In this document: piece by piece, positions 8,867 through 16,498 of the stretch | Layout of the letters: every line of letters begins with the position of its first letter | Position numbering within the stretch: the stretch's first letter is position 1 | Assembly (NCBI GenBank): GCA_038239485.1 | Contig: JBBSET010000005.1 | Coordinates: 20,155-84,154 of the forward strand | From: DASQEH01 sp038239485 | Lineage (GTDB): Bacteria; Actinomycetota; Actinomycetes; Propionibacteriales; Nocardioidaceae | Direction of reading: 5' to 3' | DNA: 64,000 nucleotides | The notes under the pieces: model-generated | Database searches by the model: none | What the model saw: only the letters and a program-made list of their open reading frames with translations | What the model was told of the DNA's origin: nothing | Position numbers and translations under genes: made by a program

Positions 8867-10066
8867 TCACGCCGTCTTTCGTGAGGGGTTGAACAGGGGC
8901 AGCCGGGCCACGTCCGCGGCGACCGTCTGGTACTGGTGGTTGATCGTGAGCTCGAGGTTGACCCGGTTGCCGGGCGTGGCGAGATCCGGGCGGACCCGGG
9001 CCATCGCGATGTGGCGCTGGAGCACGGGGGAGTACATCAGGCTGGTGGCGTAGCCGATCCGCGTCCCCTCGTCGTCGTACAGCATCGACTCGTAGTCCAG
9101 CGGGGTCTCGTCCTTCGGCGGGATGAGGCCCGCCTCGTTGTAGAGACGGTCGTAGTCGGCCCAGTCGAGCTCCAGTCCGACGCTGAGCCAGCGCGAGGTC
9201 TTGTCGGCGATCTCGCGACGGATGGCGTTGCGGCCGATGAACGGCCGGTCGTCGGCGTCGATTCCGCGCTGCATCCAGCCGAACCCCAGCTCGCGCGGGG
9301 TCACCCGCTCGTGGTCGGTATAGGCCAGCCGGCTGGAGAAGAACTCGACATTGATCAGCACCAGCCCGGCCTCGATCCGGGTCATCAGCAGCGCCTCCTC
9401 GCCGAACGGCCGGAGGCCGTACCCGTCGCCGGCCTGGACGACGGCGTCGAGGACCGGGAGCGCCTGGTCCGACCCCACGCAGATCTCGAAGCCGAGGTCG
9501 CCGGTGTAGCCGGTCCGGGAGATGGTGACCGGTGCAGACCCGATCTTGGCCTGCGTGTGCTCGAAGAACGCCAGGTCGTCGACCTCCGGCGCCAGCTTGC
9601 TCAGGATCTCCCGCGAGCGCGGACCCTGCACGGCGAGCATCCCGTACGCCTCGCTGACGTCCTCGATCTCCACGTCGAGGCGGCCGACGAGGTCCTGGAG
9701 GTATCCGAGGTTCGGCTCCGCGGCCGTCAGGAAGAACTCGTTGTCGCTGTGCCGGAAGACCACGCCGTCCTCGAGGACGTAGCCGCGGTCGTCGCACCAC
9801 ACCGTGTACTGCGCCCGTCCGGGTTTGCAGGTGCGGATGTCGCGGGTCATCACCCCTGCCAGGAACCTCTCCGCGTCCCTGCCCCGGATCCAGTACTTGA
9901 ACAGCGGTGACGTGTCGAAGAAGCCAGCGCTGTTGCGGACGGCGAAGTACTCGTGCTTAGGCGACATGTCGTACTTGAGGGCCGAGAGGTAGCCCGACCA
10001 GTGGCTCCAGAGGCCGCTCTCGTTCAGCTGGCTGAGGCGGTCGTGGAACGGGGTGGTCTTGATCAT
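8867..10066 (-). CDS. GcvT-like aminomethyltransferase family protein (folate-dependent demethylase candidate)
   Basis: 399 aa with the GCV_T fold (about residues 10-270) and a GCV_T C-terminal barrel (about 280-390). Recognisable segments are ADRFLAGV-like AERFLAGVMTRD, the VQGPRSREIL stretch, SRTGYTGDLGFEI, and EALLMTRIEAG. The rest of a glycine cleavage system is absent. Relatives outside that system transfer one-carbon units from N-, O- or S-methyl substrates to tetrahydrofolate. The start at 10066 has a good Shine-Dalgarno (GAGAGGA) 8 nt upstream; an in-frame extension to 10129 lacks one. First gene of a two-gene operon with the FAD enzyme, divergent from a TetR regulator. Confidence 0.82.
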   Translation of the reverse strand: MIKTTPFHDRLSQLNESGLWSHWSGYLSALKYDMSPKHEYFAVRNSAGFFDTSPLFKYWIRGRDAERFLAGVMTRDIRTCKPGRAQYTVWCDDRGYVLEDGVVFRHSDNEFFLTAAEPNLGYLQDLVGRLDVEIEDVSEAYGMLAVQGPRSREILSKLAPEVDDLAFFEHTQAKIGSAPVTISRTGYTGDLGFEICVGSDQALPVLDAVVQAGDGYGLRPFGEEALLMTRIEAGLVLINVEFFSSRLAYTDHERVTPRELGFGWMQRGIDADDRPFIGRNAIRREIADKTSRWLSVGLELDWADYDRLYNEAGLIPPKDETPLDYESMLYDDEGTRIGYATSLMYSPVLQRHIAMARVRPDLATPGNRVNLELTINHQYQTVAADVARLPLFNPSRKTA

Positions 10067-10113
10067 CGCTGTCGTCCTCTCGGGTCTCCCTGTCGTCCCA
10101 CGGTAAGGGCGCG

Positions 10114-10142
10114 TTGGACATTTGCGCAATAGGCTCTAGCAT
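10114..10142 (+). promoter_or_regulatory. Promoter of the TetR gene with possible operator
   Basis: TTGGAC (10114-10119) and TAGCAT (10137-10142) are spaced by 17 nt. The -10 box ends 6 nt before the ATG, giving a leaderless message. Between them lies the palindrome TTGCGCAA (10122-10129), well placed for autoregulation and for control of the divergent operon. Confidence 0.45.
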
Positions 10143-10148
10143 CGCCTG

Positions 10149-10790
10149 ATGGCCCGGATGCCGCCGGCCGAGCGGCGCAGCGCGATCGTGGAGGCTGCGC
10201 TCCGCGTGATGACCCGCAAGGGGATGGCCGCCACGACCGTGCGCGATGTCGCGGACCAGATGGGCACGTCGAGCGGCCTCATCCACCACTACTTCGCGTC
10301 GATGGACGACCTGCTGGCCGTCGCGTTCGACCAGGCGGCCAGCCAGGATCTCCAGCTGACGCAGGTGGCCATGTCGCGCGGCCGCGATGCGGTGGAGCGG
10401 CTGACCACCTTCTTCGGCACCTACACCCGAGCGGAGCAGGACTGGGCCTTCCAGCTATGGCTGGACGCGTGGTCCGAGGCGGCGCGGCGCCCGGCGGTCC
10501 GGGCCACGTCGCAACGCCTCAACGTCGCCTGGCAGCGGTTGCTGGCAGAGACCATCACGGCCGGCGTCGCCGAGGCGACGATGACCTGTGCGGACCCCCA
10601 CAGCTCCGCCTGGCGGATCTTGTCCCTGCTGGACGGGCTGGCCCTCCAGGCGGTGGCACACGAGGGGTCGATCGACAGGCACGCGGTCATCGCCTGGTCC
10701 GCCGCCTACACCGAGACCGAGCTCGGTCTGCCCGAGGGCGCCATCGCTGCGCCCCGGGCACAGGTCAGGTCGATGGGGCCGAGCGGCTAG
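10149..10790 (+). CDS. TetR/AcrR family transcriptional regulator (BetI-like)
   Basis: 213 aa. An N-terminal TetR helix-turn-helix (about residues 8-56: IVEAALRVMTRKGMAATTVRDVADQMGTS...) is followed by an all-helical ligand pocket. The recognition region (TSSGLIHHYFASMDDLL) and C-terminal style resemble BetI, a repressor of choline/glycine-betaine genes. It is divergent from the GcvT-like/FAD-oxidase operon and likely represses it until a methylated amine or related substrate appears (inference). ATG start, leaderless promoter. It converges with the S53 peptidase gene, overlapping by 4 bp. Confidence 0.88.
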   Translation: MARMPPAERRSAIVEAALRVMTRKGMAATTVRDVADQMGTSSGLIHHYFASMDDLLAVAFDQAASQDLQLTQVAMSRGRDAVERLTTFFGTYTRAEQDWAFQLWLDAWSEAARRPAVRATSQRLNVAWQRLLAETITAGVAEATMTCADPHSSAWRILSLLDGLALQAVAHEGSIDRHAVIAWSAAYTETELGLPEGAIAAPRAQVRSMGPSG

Positions 10791-11995
10791 AAGGCCGAGG
10801 TGCCGTTGGGGGCGCCGAGGCCGGTCGGGCCGTCCCAACCGGCATGAGCCTTGCACCAGTACCGGCAGCCACCGTTGCTGCCGTCCTGGAGGTCGAACAG
10901 GCCGTTGCGGTGTTGGTAGGGGAGCCGGTTGGCGTAGCCCGTCGTGTTGTGCGACAGCACGTACACGGCCGCGATGAGCGGGGCGGACAGGCTCGTTCCG
11001 CCGAACTGTCCCCAGCCCGAGGCGGTACTGGAGGCGGGGGCGTACACGGCGAGGCCGGTGGCGGGGTTGGCGACGGCCGAGACGTCGGCGCTGGCCCGCC
11101 CACGACAGTGCGTCATCCGCCGGGTCTGACCGCTCGGCGCAGCGTTGCGCGTCGTACATCCGGATCCGCCGCCGGACCAGACCGTCTCCTTCCAGCCGCG
11201 GGGGTTGTGCTTGCGGCTCAGCGACGTGCCGCCGACGGCCGTCACGTAGCGTGAGCTGGCCGGGAAGCTGGCACCGGCGTAGCCCCTGTCGCCGGTCGAG
11301 GCGGTCAGCGCGATGCCGCGGTGGTCGTAGAAGTGGCCGTACTGCGAGTCCGCGGAGTCGCCGCCGCCGTAGCTGTTGGAGATGGCGCGCACGCCGCGCT
11401 GCCGGGCGGCCCGGTCGACGCCGGCGCCGAGGTTGGCGAAGGAGTTGCTGTCGGCCTGGACCAGAACGAGCTTGCAGCTGGGGCACGCGGCGGACACGGC
11501 GTCGAGGTCGAGCGCCTGTTCCTGCGCCCAGCCGAGGTCGAAACGTGGGAGCTTGGTGCCGCCGTGCTGGTTGATGATCCGAAGGCATCCGTGCGCGAGA
11601 AGGCACGGACGCAGGCCGAACTGCTTGCGGTAGACCGCCAGGTCCCGAGCTGCGTTGGGGTAACCGTAGGCGTCGACGATCGCGACGGTGTGATGGCGGG
11701 CGCGGACCCCGGTGAGCTTGTATGCGTCCTGGATGGCTCTCGGAGACTTGCCCATCGGCTTCGCGTCAGCCTCGCCGGCCGACCCCGCGTTCAGTACCAG
11801 GTGCTTGGCCAGACAGGTCGCGTGACCGGGGGCCGGCGTCGCGGCACATGACCGGACAGCGTGGTAGTTCGCGTGGAGGTACCTGAGCGAGGGGCTCCGT
11901 CCTGTCGGGCCGGCGTCGGCAGGGCTGCCGGCTGACGCGAGAGCGGCGAGAAGCAGGCCGGCTACGCCGAGGGCGCCGATGATTCGGGTACGCAC
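10787..11995 (-). CDS. Secreted S53 (sedolisin-type) serine-carboxyl peptidase
   Basis: 402 aa with a signal peptide (about residues 1-28, cleavage near SPADA). The catalytic set is visible: Glu and Asp four apart in AQEQALDLDAV, the oxyanion Asp in STGDRGY, and the nucleophile Ser in FGGTSLSAP. VAIVDAYGYPNAARDLAVY matches the opening of the S53 domain. The long activation prodomain of many sedolisins is short here (about 70 residues). Several Cys pairs suggest disulfides outside the cell. Role: extracellular protein degradation, probably at acid pH as for the family. Confidence 0.85.
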   Translation of the reverse strand: MRTRIIGALGVAGLLLAALASAGSPADAGPTGRSPSLRYLHANYHAVRSCAATPAPGHATCLAKHLVLNAGSAGEADAKPMGKSPRAIQDAYKLTGVRARHHTVAIVDAYGYPNAARDLAVYRKQFGLRPCLLAHGCLRIINQHGGTKLPRFDLGWAQEQALDLDAVSAACPSCKLVLVQADSNSFANLGAGVDRAARQRGVRAISNSYGGGDSADSQYGHFYDHRGIALTASTGDRGYAGASFPASSRYVTAVGGTSLSRKHNPRGWKETVWSGGGSGCTTRNAAPSGQTRRMTHCRGRASADVSAVANPATGLAVYAPASSTASGWGQFGGTSLSAPLIAAVYVLSHNTTGYANRLPYQHRNGLFDLQDGSNGGCRYWCKAHAGWDGPTGLGAPNGTSAF

Positions 11996-12122
11996 AGAGA
12001 TGTCCTTCGAGGAGATGGGCTGGCGGAAAGACGACCACCCGGGAAGTGAAGGCGATGCAGGAACAATATAATGATTTGTACGTCTTTGCTATGTTTCATT
12101 TAGAATGTAAGGGGCTGTCGGC
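11996..12122 (-). promoter_or_regulatory. AT-rich promoter region of the S53 peptidase gene
   Basis: Intergenic stretch whose core (about 12055-12112) is far more AT-rich than its surroundings. Read on the minus strand it contains TATATT, a possible -10 box, about 65 nt upstream of the peptidase start. No other gene is seen here. Confidence 0.3.
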
Positions 12123-13064
12123 TCAGGGCGCCGCCGAAGTCACTCGCTGCAGGAGGATGTCGCGCGTCAGGCTGTCAGCGGCTTGGACCATGTCCTCTCC
12201 TAGGTACCTACCAGGCACTCCGACGCGCGACTGCGGCGATACGAAGGCATTGCCGGCATAGAACAGCAGCACACCGGTGGCCTGCGCGGTCCGCAAGGCG
12301 TCGACAGCCGACCGCCGGGCTACCGACAGATGGGACACCATCACGACCGCCGCAGCGTCGGTGCCGGCGACGGCAGTCGACAGGGCGCGAGCCGGGGTTC
12401 GGGCACCGAGCACCCGGCAGCTCCACCCTCGATGGGCCATCAGCACACCCATGGACTCCAGGCCGAGAGAGTGGAAGTCTCGCGGTCCGCACGTGAGGAT
12501 GAGGGTCTCGGGATGGTACGGTGCCGGACCGAGGAAGAGCCGCTTGTTCAGCCAGGCCCGCGACGCCTCCGTGGCGAGGTGCTCGTGGGCGACGTCGCAC
12601 CGTCCGATCTCCCACCACCGCCCGAGCCGGCTCATCGAGACCATCAGCACATGGGCGACGGCCTGGTCCAGACCGAGGGTCGAGTAGGCGCTGTCGAGGA
12701 TATCTCGGATCGCGGCCGGGTCGAGGGCGTACGCCGCCCTGAGGAACCCCGAGACGAACGGCTCCTGGGTGCCGTCGGACCGGACGCCTGCGATGGCGAT
12801 GGCGGCGGCGTCCGCAGCGCGTCTGCCCCGGCTGATCTCGTCGCGCATCCGTCGGAGTACGGCAATGTCGTCGGGTTGGTATCGGCGGTGACCGCCCTTG
12901 CTCCGGGGCGCCTGCGGGACGCCGTACCTCCGCTCCCAGGACCTGAGTGTAGGAGCCGGAACCGAGAGCAGCTCGCTGGCTCGCTGGATCGAGAGACCTG
13001 CCCCGATCCCTGGCTCGTCGCGGTCGGCAGCCACCGTGCCTGCGCCCCTCATGCCGTCGTTCAT
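12123..13064 (-). CDS. MerR family regulator with cobalamin-binding domain (CarH/LitR-like)
   Basis: 313 aa. MerR helix-turn-helix at about residues 24-75 (SIQRASELLSVPAPTLRSWERRYG). A helical B12-cap domain has the W-x9-EH motif (W151, E161, H162), and a Rossmann B12-binding domain has DxHxxG (D196, H198, G201); His198 should be the lower axial cobalt ligand. These are the hallmarks of CarH, where adenosylcobalamin makes a tetramer that blocks DNA in the dark and falls apart in light. In Thermus CarH a His follows the Trp and ligates cobalt after photolysis; here that position is Glu152. Start at 13064 has GAGAGGA upstream. Light sensing is inference; B12 binding is well supported. Confidence 0.88.
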   Translation of the reverse strand: MNDGMRGAGTVAADRDEPGIGAGLSIQRASELLSVPAPTLRSWERRYGVPQAPRSKGGHRRYQPDDIAVLRRMRDEISRGRRAADAAAIAIAGVRSDGTQEPFVSGFLRAAYALDPAAIRDILDSAYSTLGLDQAVAHVLMVSMSRLGRWWEIGRCDVAHEHLATEASRAWLNKRLFLGPAPYHPETLILTCGPRDFHSLGLESMGVLMAHRGWSCRVLGARTPARALSTAVAGTDAAAVVMVSHLSVARRSAVDALRTAQATGVLLFYAGNAFVSPQSRVGVPGRYLGEDMVQAADSLTRDILLQRVTSAAP

Positions 13065-13271
13065 CGGCCGGATTCCTCTCGGTCTGCCTACCCGAGCCTC
13101 AGCAGGGCCAGGCCAGGCCGTCTTGCAGGCGATCCTATGCGACCTGCGGGAGGGGGACGTCCGGCACCTGTCATTTCGGGGGCGGTCCGGAAAGGGGGAA
13201 CAAAACTGCATAGGTTCCGCCTTGCTCCGGCGAGGTGTCCGCTGGTGTACTTGTGGAGAGATTCGGCAGCG
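13065..13271. promoter_or_regulatory. Divergent control region of the CarH-like and GAF-ANTAR genes
   Basis: About 207 bp. CCTATGC (13134-13140) and its inverse GCATAGG (13208-13214) flank the central part. The first also sits inside GCAGG...CCTGC (13125-13147). These could be operators of the CarH-like repressor acting on one or both genes. No canonical promoter is obvious. Confidence 0.35.
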
Positions 13272-14000
13272 ATGGGAGCGCGACTACACCTGATGACCGT
13301 CAGCTCTCGAGATTCGACGGGGACGTCGTCGACGGCGGTGCGTGGGCGCCAGTCGAAGTCCCTCGAGGAGTGTGTGGCCGTGGTCACCAGTGCGGCCTGC
13401 GAGGCGATCGACTGGGTCGACTATGCGAGCGTCTCCATGGCGTTCGGCGACAACGGCGCCGACATATTCGAGGCGGTCGCCACGGTGGGCGCGACGAACC
13501 CGCTCGCGCTCAAGGCCGATTCTTTGCAGTGGGAGCTCGGCCAAGGGCCATCTCCTGAGGCCACGCGCGGGGCCGCCCTGGTCCACGCTGCCAGCCTCCA
13601 AGGCGACGGCCGGTGGAGCGAGTACGGCAGGCGCGTCCTCGAGGTCGGCTTTCAGTCCCAGACCTCCGCCCCGCTGGAGGGCGACGGGCGGGTCCTCGGC
13701 GTCCTGAACCTGTACTCACTGTCGGCCCAGGAGCTCGACGCGAGCTCGGAAGGTCTTGTCAGACTGCTCGCCGCACAGGCGACTGCCGCCGTGGACTTCG
13801 CCTTGCGGCTGGTGGCGCTGACGGACACGATCGAAAGCCGCCAGATCATCGGTCAGGCTGTGGGCATCACGATGGCGCGGTTCGGGCTGGACGAGGCCGC
13901 CGCCTTCAGTCGCCTGGTTGAGGAGTCGCAGCGAACCCAGCACAAGCTCCGTGTGCTGGCTCGAACACTGGTCGAAGAGGGCAACGCCCAAGCGAGGTGA
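13272..14000 (+). CDS. GAF and ANTAR domain protein (putative transcription antiterminator)
   Basis: 242 aa. A GAF sensor domain (about residues 25-165) is followed by an ANTAR RNA-binding domain (about 180-236: IESRQIIGQAVGITMARFGLDEAAAFSRL...). ANTAR proteins bind paired hexaloop hairpins in nascent RNA and prevent termination. The start could be ATG 13272 (GGAGAG about 13 nt upstream) or ATG 13293 (GGGAG upstream); longer in-frame extensions overlap the CarH gene and are not supported. It is divergent from the CarH-like regulator. The target RNA and GAF ligand are unknown. Confidence 0.85.
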   Translation: MGARLHLMTVSSRDSTGTSSTAVRGRQSKSLEECVAVVTSAACEAIDWVDYASVSMAFGDNGADIFEAVATVGATNPLALKADSLQWELGQGPSPEATRGAALVHAASLQGDGRWSEYGRRVLEVGFQSQTSAPLEGDGRVLGVLNLYSLSAQELDASSEGLVRLLAAQATAAVDFALRLVALTDTIESRQIIGQAVGITMARFGLDEAAAFSRLVEESQRTQHKLRVLARTLVEEGNAQAR

Positions 14001-14016
14001 CCTCGCCCGGGCCCGG

Positions 14017-14616
14017 TCAGGCCCGGCTCACCAGCAGATATCGCTCGTCCTCGACCTCTCGCCCCCAAAGGACCGGGTCGTCGAGCAGCGTGACGTCGGC
14101 GTGCTCGCGTCGGGAGCGCACGAGGCGCTCGCAGTCGGTGGCGCTCAACCCAACGCCCGTCCACCACAGCCCCTCGACCAGCACCAGGATGCCGCCGGGC
14201 CGCAGCAGGTCCACCCACTTGCCCACGGCGTCGAGCTGCTCGGGAAGCGCCCACAACACGTGGCGAACGAGCACGACGTCCGTCGAGCCAGGCAGATACG
14301 GGGGGTCGCTCGCGTCGCCTTGCTCGAAGCTCGCCGCCACACCTGCCGCCGCGGCCTTGCGACAGGCGAGGCTCACCATCGCCTCCGACAGGTCGATCCC
14401 CTGGACCGCGTAGCCGGCCTGGGCCAACAGGACGCTCAGGGAGCCGGTGCCGCAACCCAGGTCGACGACGGCCGAGCCGACCGGCGGCAACAGCGGCAGG
14501 AGCAGAGCCGACCACGCCGACCGGACGGTTGGGTCGAGCAGGCCATGGTCGGGCTGCTCGTCGAAGGTGCTTGCCTGCTCGTCCCAGAACGTCACCGCAG
14601 TCACCTCGGCATTCAA
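14017..14616 (-). CDS. Class I SAM-dependent methyltransferase
   Basis: 199 aa Rossmann methyltransferase. Motif I VVDLGCGTGSLS at about residues 50-61, the acidic ribose-binding residue in GIDLSEAM, motif IV region STDVVLVRHVLWAL and the post-IV LLRPGG. The opening TFWDEQASTFDEQPDH is common in ubiE-like small-molecule methyltransferases. The acceptor is unknown. It converges with the GAF-ANTAR gene, 16 bp apart. Confidence 0.85.
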   Translation of the reverse strand: MNAEVTAVTFWDEQASTFDEQPDHGLLDPTVRSAWSALLLPLLPPVGSAVVDLGCGTGSLSVLLAQAGYAVQGIDLSEAMVSLACRKAAAAGVAASFEQGDASDPPYLPGSTDVVLVRHVLWALPEQLDAVGKWVDLLRPGGILVLVEGLWWTGVGLSATDCERLVRSRREHADVTLLDDPVLWGREVEDERYLLVSRA

Positions 14617-14704
14617 GCCGATCCCGCTGTGTCATGCGCAGGAGGCCCGGCCGGTAGGGGGCGTGCCAAGGCATCCGGGTGGCGATGCTGAAAGACTTCC
14701 GGGC

Positions 14705-15934
14705 ATGGGCCCGTCGGCGAGCACGACCTCCTCGACGGGGCCGGGGATCGAGCGGGCGAAGCGGGCAGTGGCCCTCACCTTCGCCGCCAACGGGATGGCC
14801 TTCGGGTCGTGGGCATCCAGAACGCCGTCGGTGAAGTCCGGCCTGCACCTGAATGCGTCCGGCCTCGGCCTGCTGCTGATCTGGATCTCGGTCGGCGCGG
14901 TCATCGCGATGCCACTGTCAGGTCCCCTCATCCAGCGGATCGGACCCGCACGGGCAGTCTTCATCAGTGCCGGGGTCGAAGCCATCGGCCTGGCCCTCGC
15001 CGCGCTCGGAATCCACGCGACCCAGGTCGAGGTGACCGGGGCAGGCCTGCTGCTCGCCGGCGTGGGCATCGGCACCTGGGACGTCGCGATGAACGTGGAG
15101 GGCGCCGTGGTCGAACGGGGCCTTGCGCGAAGCCTGATGTCGCGATTCCACGCCGGTTGGAGCTTCGGCAGCGTGGCGGGCGCCGCGATCGGCGCTGGGT
15201 CCGCGGCGCTCGGCATCGGTGTCTCGCCGCAGCTGGCGGCGACCGCACTGGCCATCGTGGCGCTGGCGGTCCTCGGCGCGCGGCACTACACCGCGTTCGA
15301 ACCGCAGAGCGGGGTGGCCACTGACGAGCGTCCCAAGGTCTCGGTTTCGGACGGATGGAGGAACAGCCGGGCGTTGCTCATCGGGCTGATGGTGCTGGCC
15401 TTCGCCTTCACCGAAGGGTCGGCCAACGACTGGATGGCGGTCGCCGTGGTCGACGGGTTCGGCAGCAGCGACGCGGTCGGCGCCGTCGGCTTCGGCTGCT
15501 TCGTCGTCGCGATGACACTGAGCCGCCTCGTCGGTGGCAGCGCCCTCGACCGCTGGGGCCGGGTCCGCGTGCTCCGGGCGTCCGCTCTCGTGGCAGCCGC
15601 CGGCCTGCTGCTGGTCGTCACCTCGCCGTTCCTCCCGCTGGTGATGGCCGGCGCGATGTTCTGGGGCGCGGGGACGGCACTCGGCTTCCCTACCGGCATG
15701 AGCGCTGCGGCCGACGATGCGCCACGGGCTGCGATCCATGTCTCCGTGGTCAGCTCGATCGGCTACACCGCCTTCCTGGTCGGTCCGCCGTTCGTGGGGC
15801 TCCTCGGTGACGCGTTCGGCATCCGGCATGCCCTGTACGTCGTCCTGGCCGCTCTCGTGCTCGGGCTGGCCACCGCCGGCCGCGCCCGGCCGCTGTCGAC
15901 CGGGGCGGGACAGGCGTCCGAGTCAGCAGGCTGA
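14705..15934 (+). CDS. MFS transporter (12-TM, sugar/drug type)
   Basis: 409 aa from the ATG at 14705; in-frame sequence further upstream overlaps the divergent methyltransferase and is not hydrophobic. About 12 transmembrane segments. AFGSWASRTPSVKSGLHL in the first loop and GSALDRWGRVRVL in the TM8-9 loop are typical of the FucP/YbjJ-like branch, which has members acting on sugars. Substrate unknown. It is divergent from the methyltransferase gene (88 bp between starts). Confidence 0.82.
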   Translation: MGPSASTTSSTGPGIERAKRAVALTFAANGMAFGSWASRTPSVKSGLHLNASGLGLLLIWISVGAVIAMPLSGPLIQRIGPARAVFISAGVEAIGLALAALGIHATQVEVTGAGLLLAGVGIGTWDVAMNVEGAVVERGLARSLMSRFHAGWSFGSVAGAAIGAGSAALGIGVSPQLAATALAIVALAVLGARHYTAFEPQSGVATDERPKVSVSDGWRNSRALLIGLMVLAFAFTEGSANDWMAVAVVDGFGSSDAVGAVGFGCFVVAMTLSRLVGGSALDRWGRVRVLRASALVAAAGLLLVVTSPFLPLVMAGAMFWGAGTALGFPTGMSAAADDAPRAAIHVSVVSSIGYTAFLVGPPFVGLLGDAFGIRHALYVVLAALVLGLATAGRARPLSTGAGQASESAG

Positions 15935-16033
15935 GCCGCCCGTCCAGCCGGCCACCGCCGCTCTGGCGTCGGCGTTGCAGAGCCGCACAAGTGGGTACCA
16001 GCCCCTCGTCCAGCCAGCCCGAGGAGACGCACC

Positions 16034-16453
16034 GTGGCAGATTACGAAGGTACCCGTTTGGTGAAGGTCGACGCCGAGAGCCTGTTCGCCTTCTTGGCCA
16101 AGGTAGAGAACCTGCCCCGCTACTTCCCGCGCATCACGGCGGCGGAGCGGACCGGTGACGAGGCGGTCGACGTCACCGCCGTGATCGACCCCGAGGACGG
16201 CGACGGCGAGCGGACCGTCGAAGGTGAGGCATGGTTCCGAGTCGACCACGAGCGGCTCCAGATCGAGTGGGGCTCGGAAGGCCGAAATGACTACCGCGGC
16301 GACCTCGAGGTCACTGACGAGGGTGACGACTCGCGGGTCAGCCTGGGCCTGCACACCGAGTCCGAGCACCCCGCCATCCAGGACAGCCTGGACGAGACCC
16401 TCGACAGGGTCGTGACGCTCGTCGAGGGTGGGGCGGACGACATCCTCGACTGA
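16034..16453 (+). CDS. SRPBCC/START-like family protein
   Basis: 139 aa, one helix-grip domain: a basic opening strand (TRLVKVDAESLFAFLAKVENLPRYFPRI), a long antiparallel sheet, and a C-terminal amphipathic helix (ESLDETLDRVVTLVEGG-like). Family members bind hydrophobic small molecules or act as cyclases and chaperone activators; no catalytic residue can be picked out. Strongly acidic. GTG start with a GAGGAG Shine-Dalgarno 7 nt upstream. Monocistronic, convergent with selB (45 bp). Confidence 0.78.
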   Translation: MADYEGTRLVKVDAESLFAFLAKVENLPRYFPRITAAERTGDEAVDVTAVIDPEDGDGERTVEGEAWFRVDHERLQIEWGSEGRNDYRGDLEVTDEGDDSRVSLGLHTESEHPAIQDSLDETLDRVVTLVEGGADDILD

Positions 16454-16498
16454 GGCCGCCGGCCAGGCGCAGCACGGTGGCCGGAGGTGGGACCCCGG

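Noticed and set aside
12330..13271. In-frame upstream extension of the GAF-ANTAR gene
   Set aside because: It would be antisense to the CarH-like gene, has no conserved domain, and two good starts exist at 13272 and 13293.
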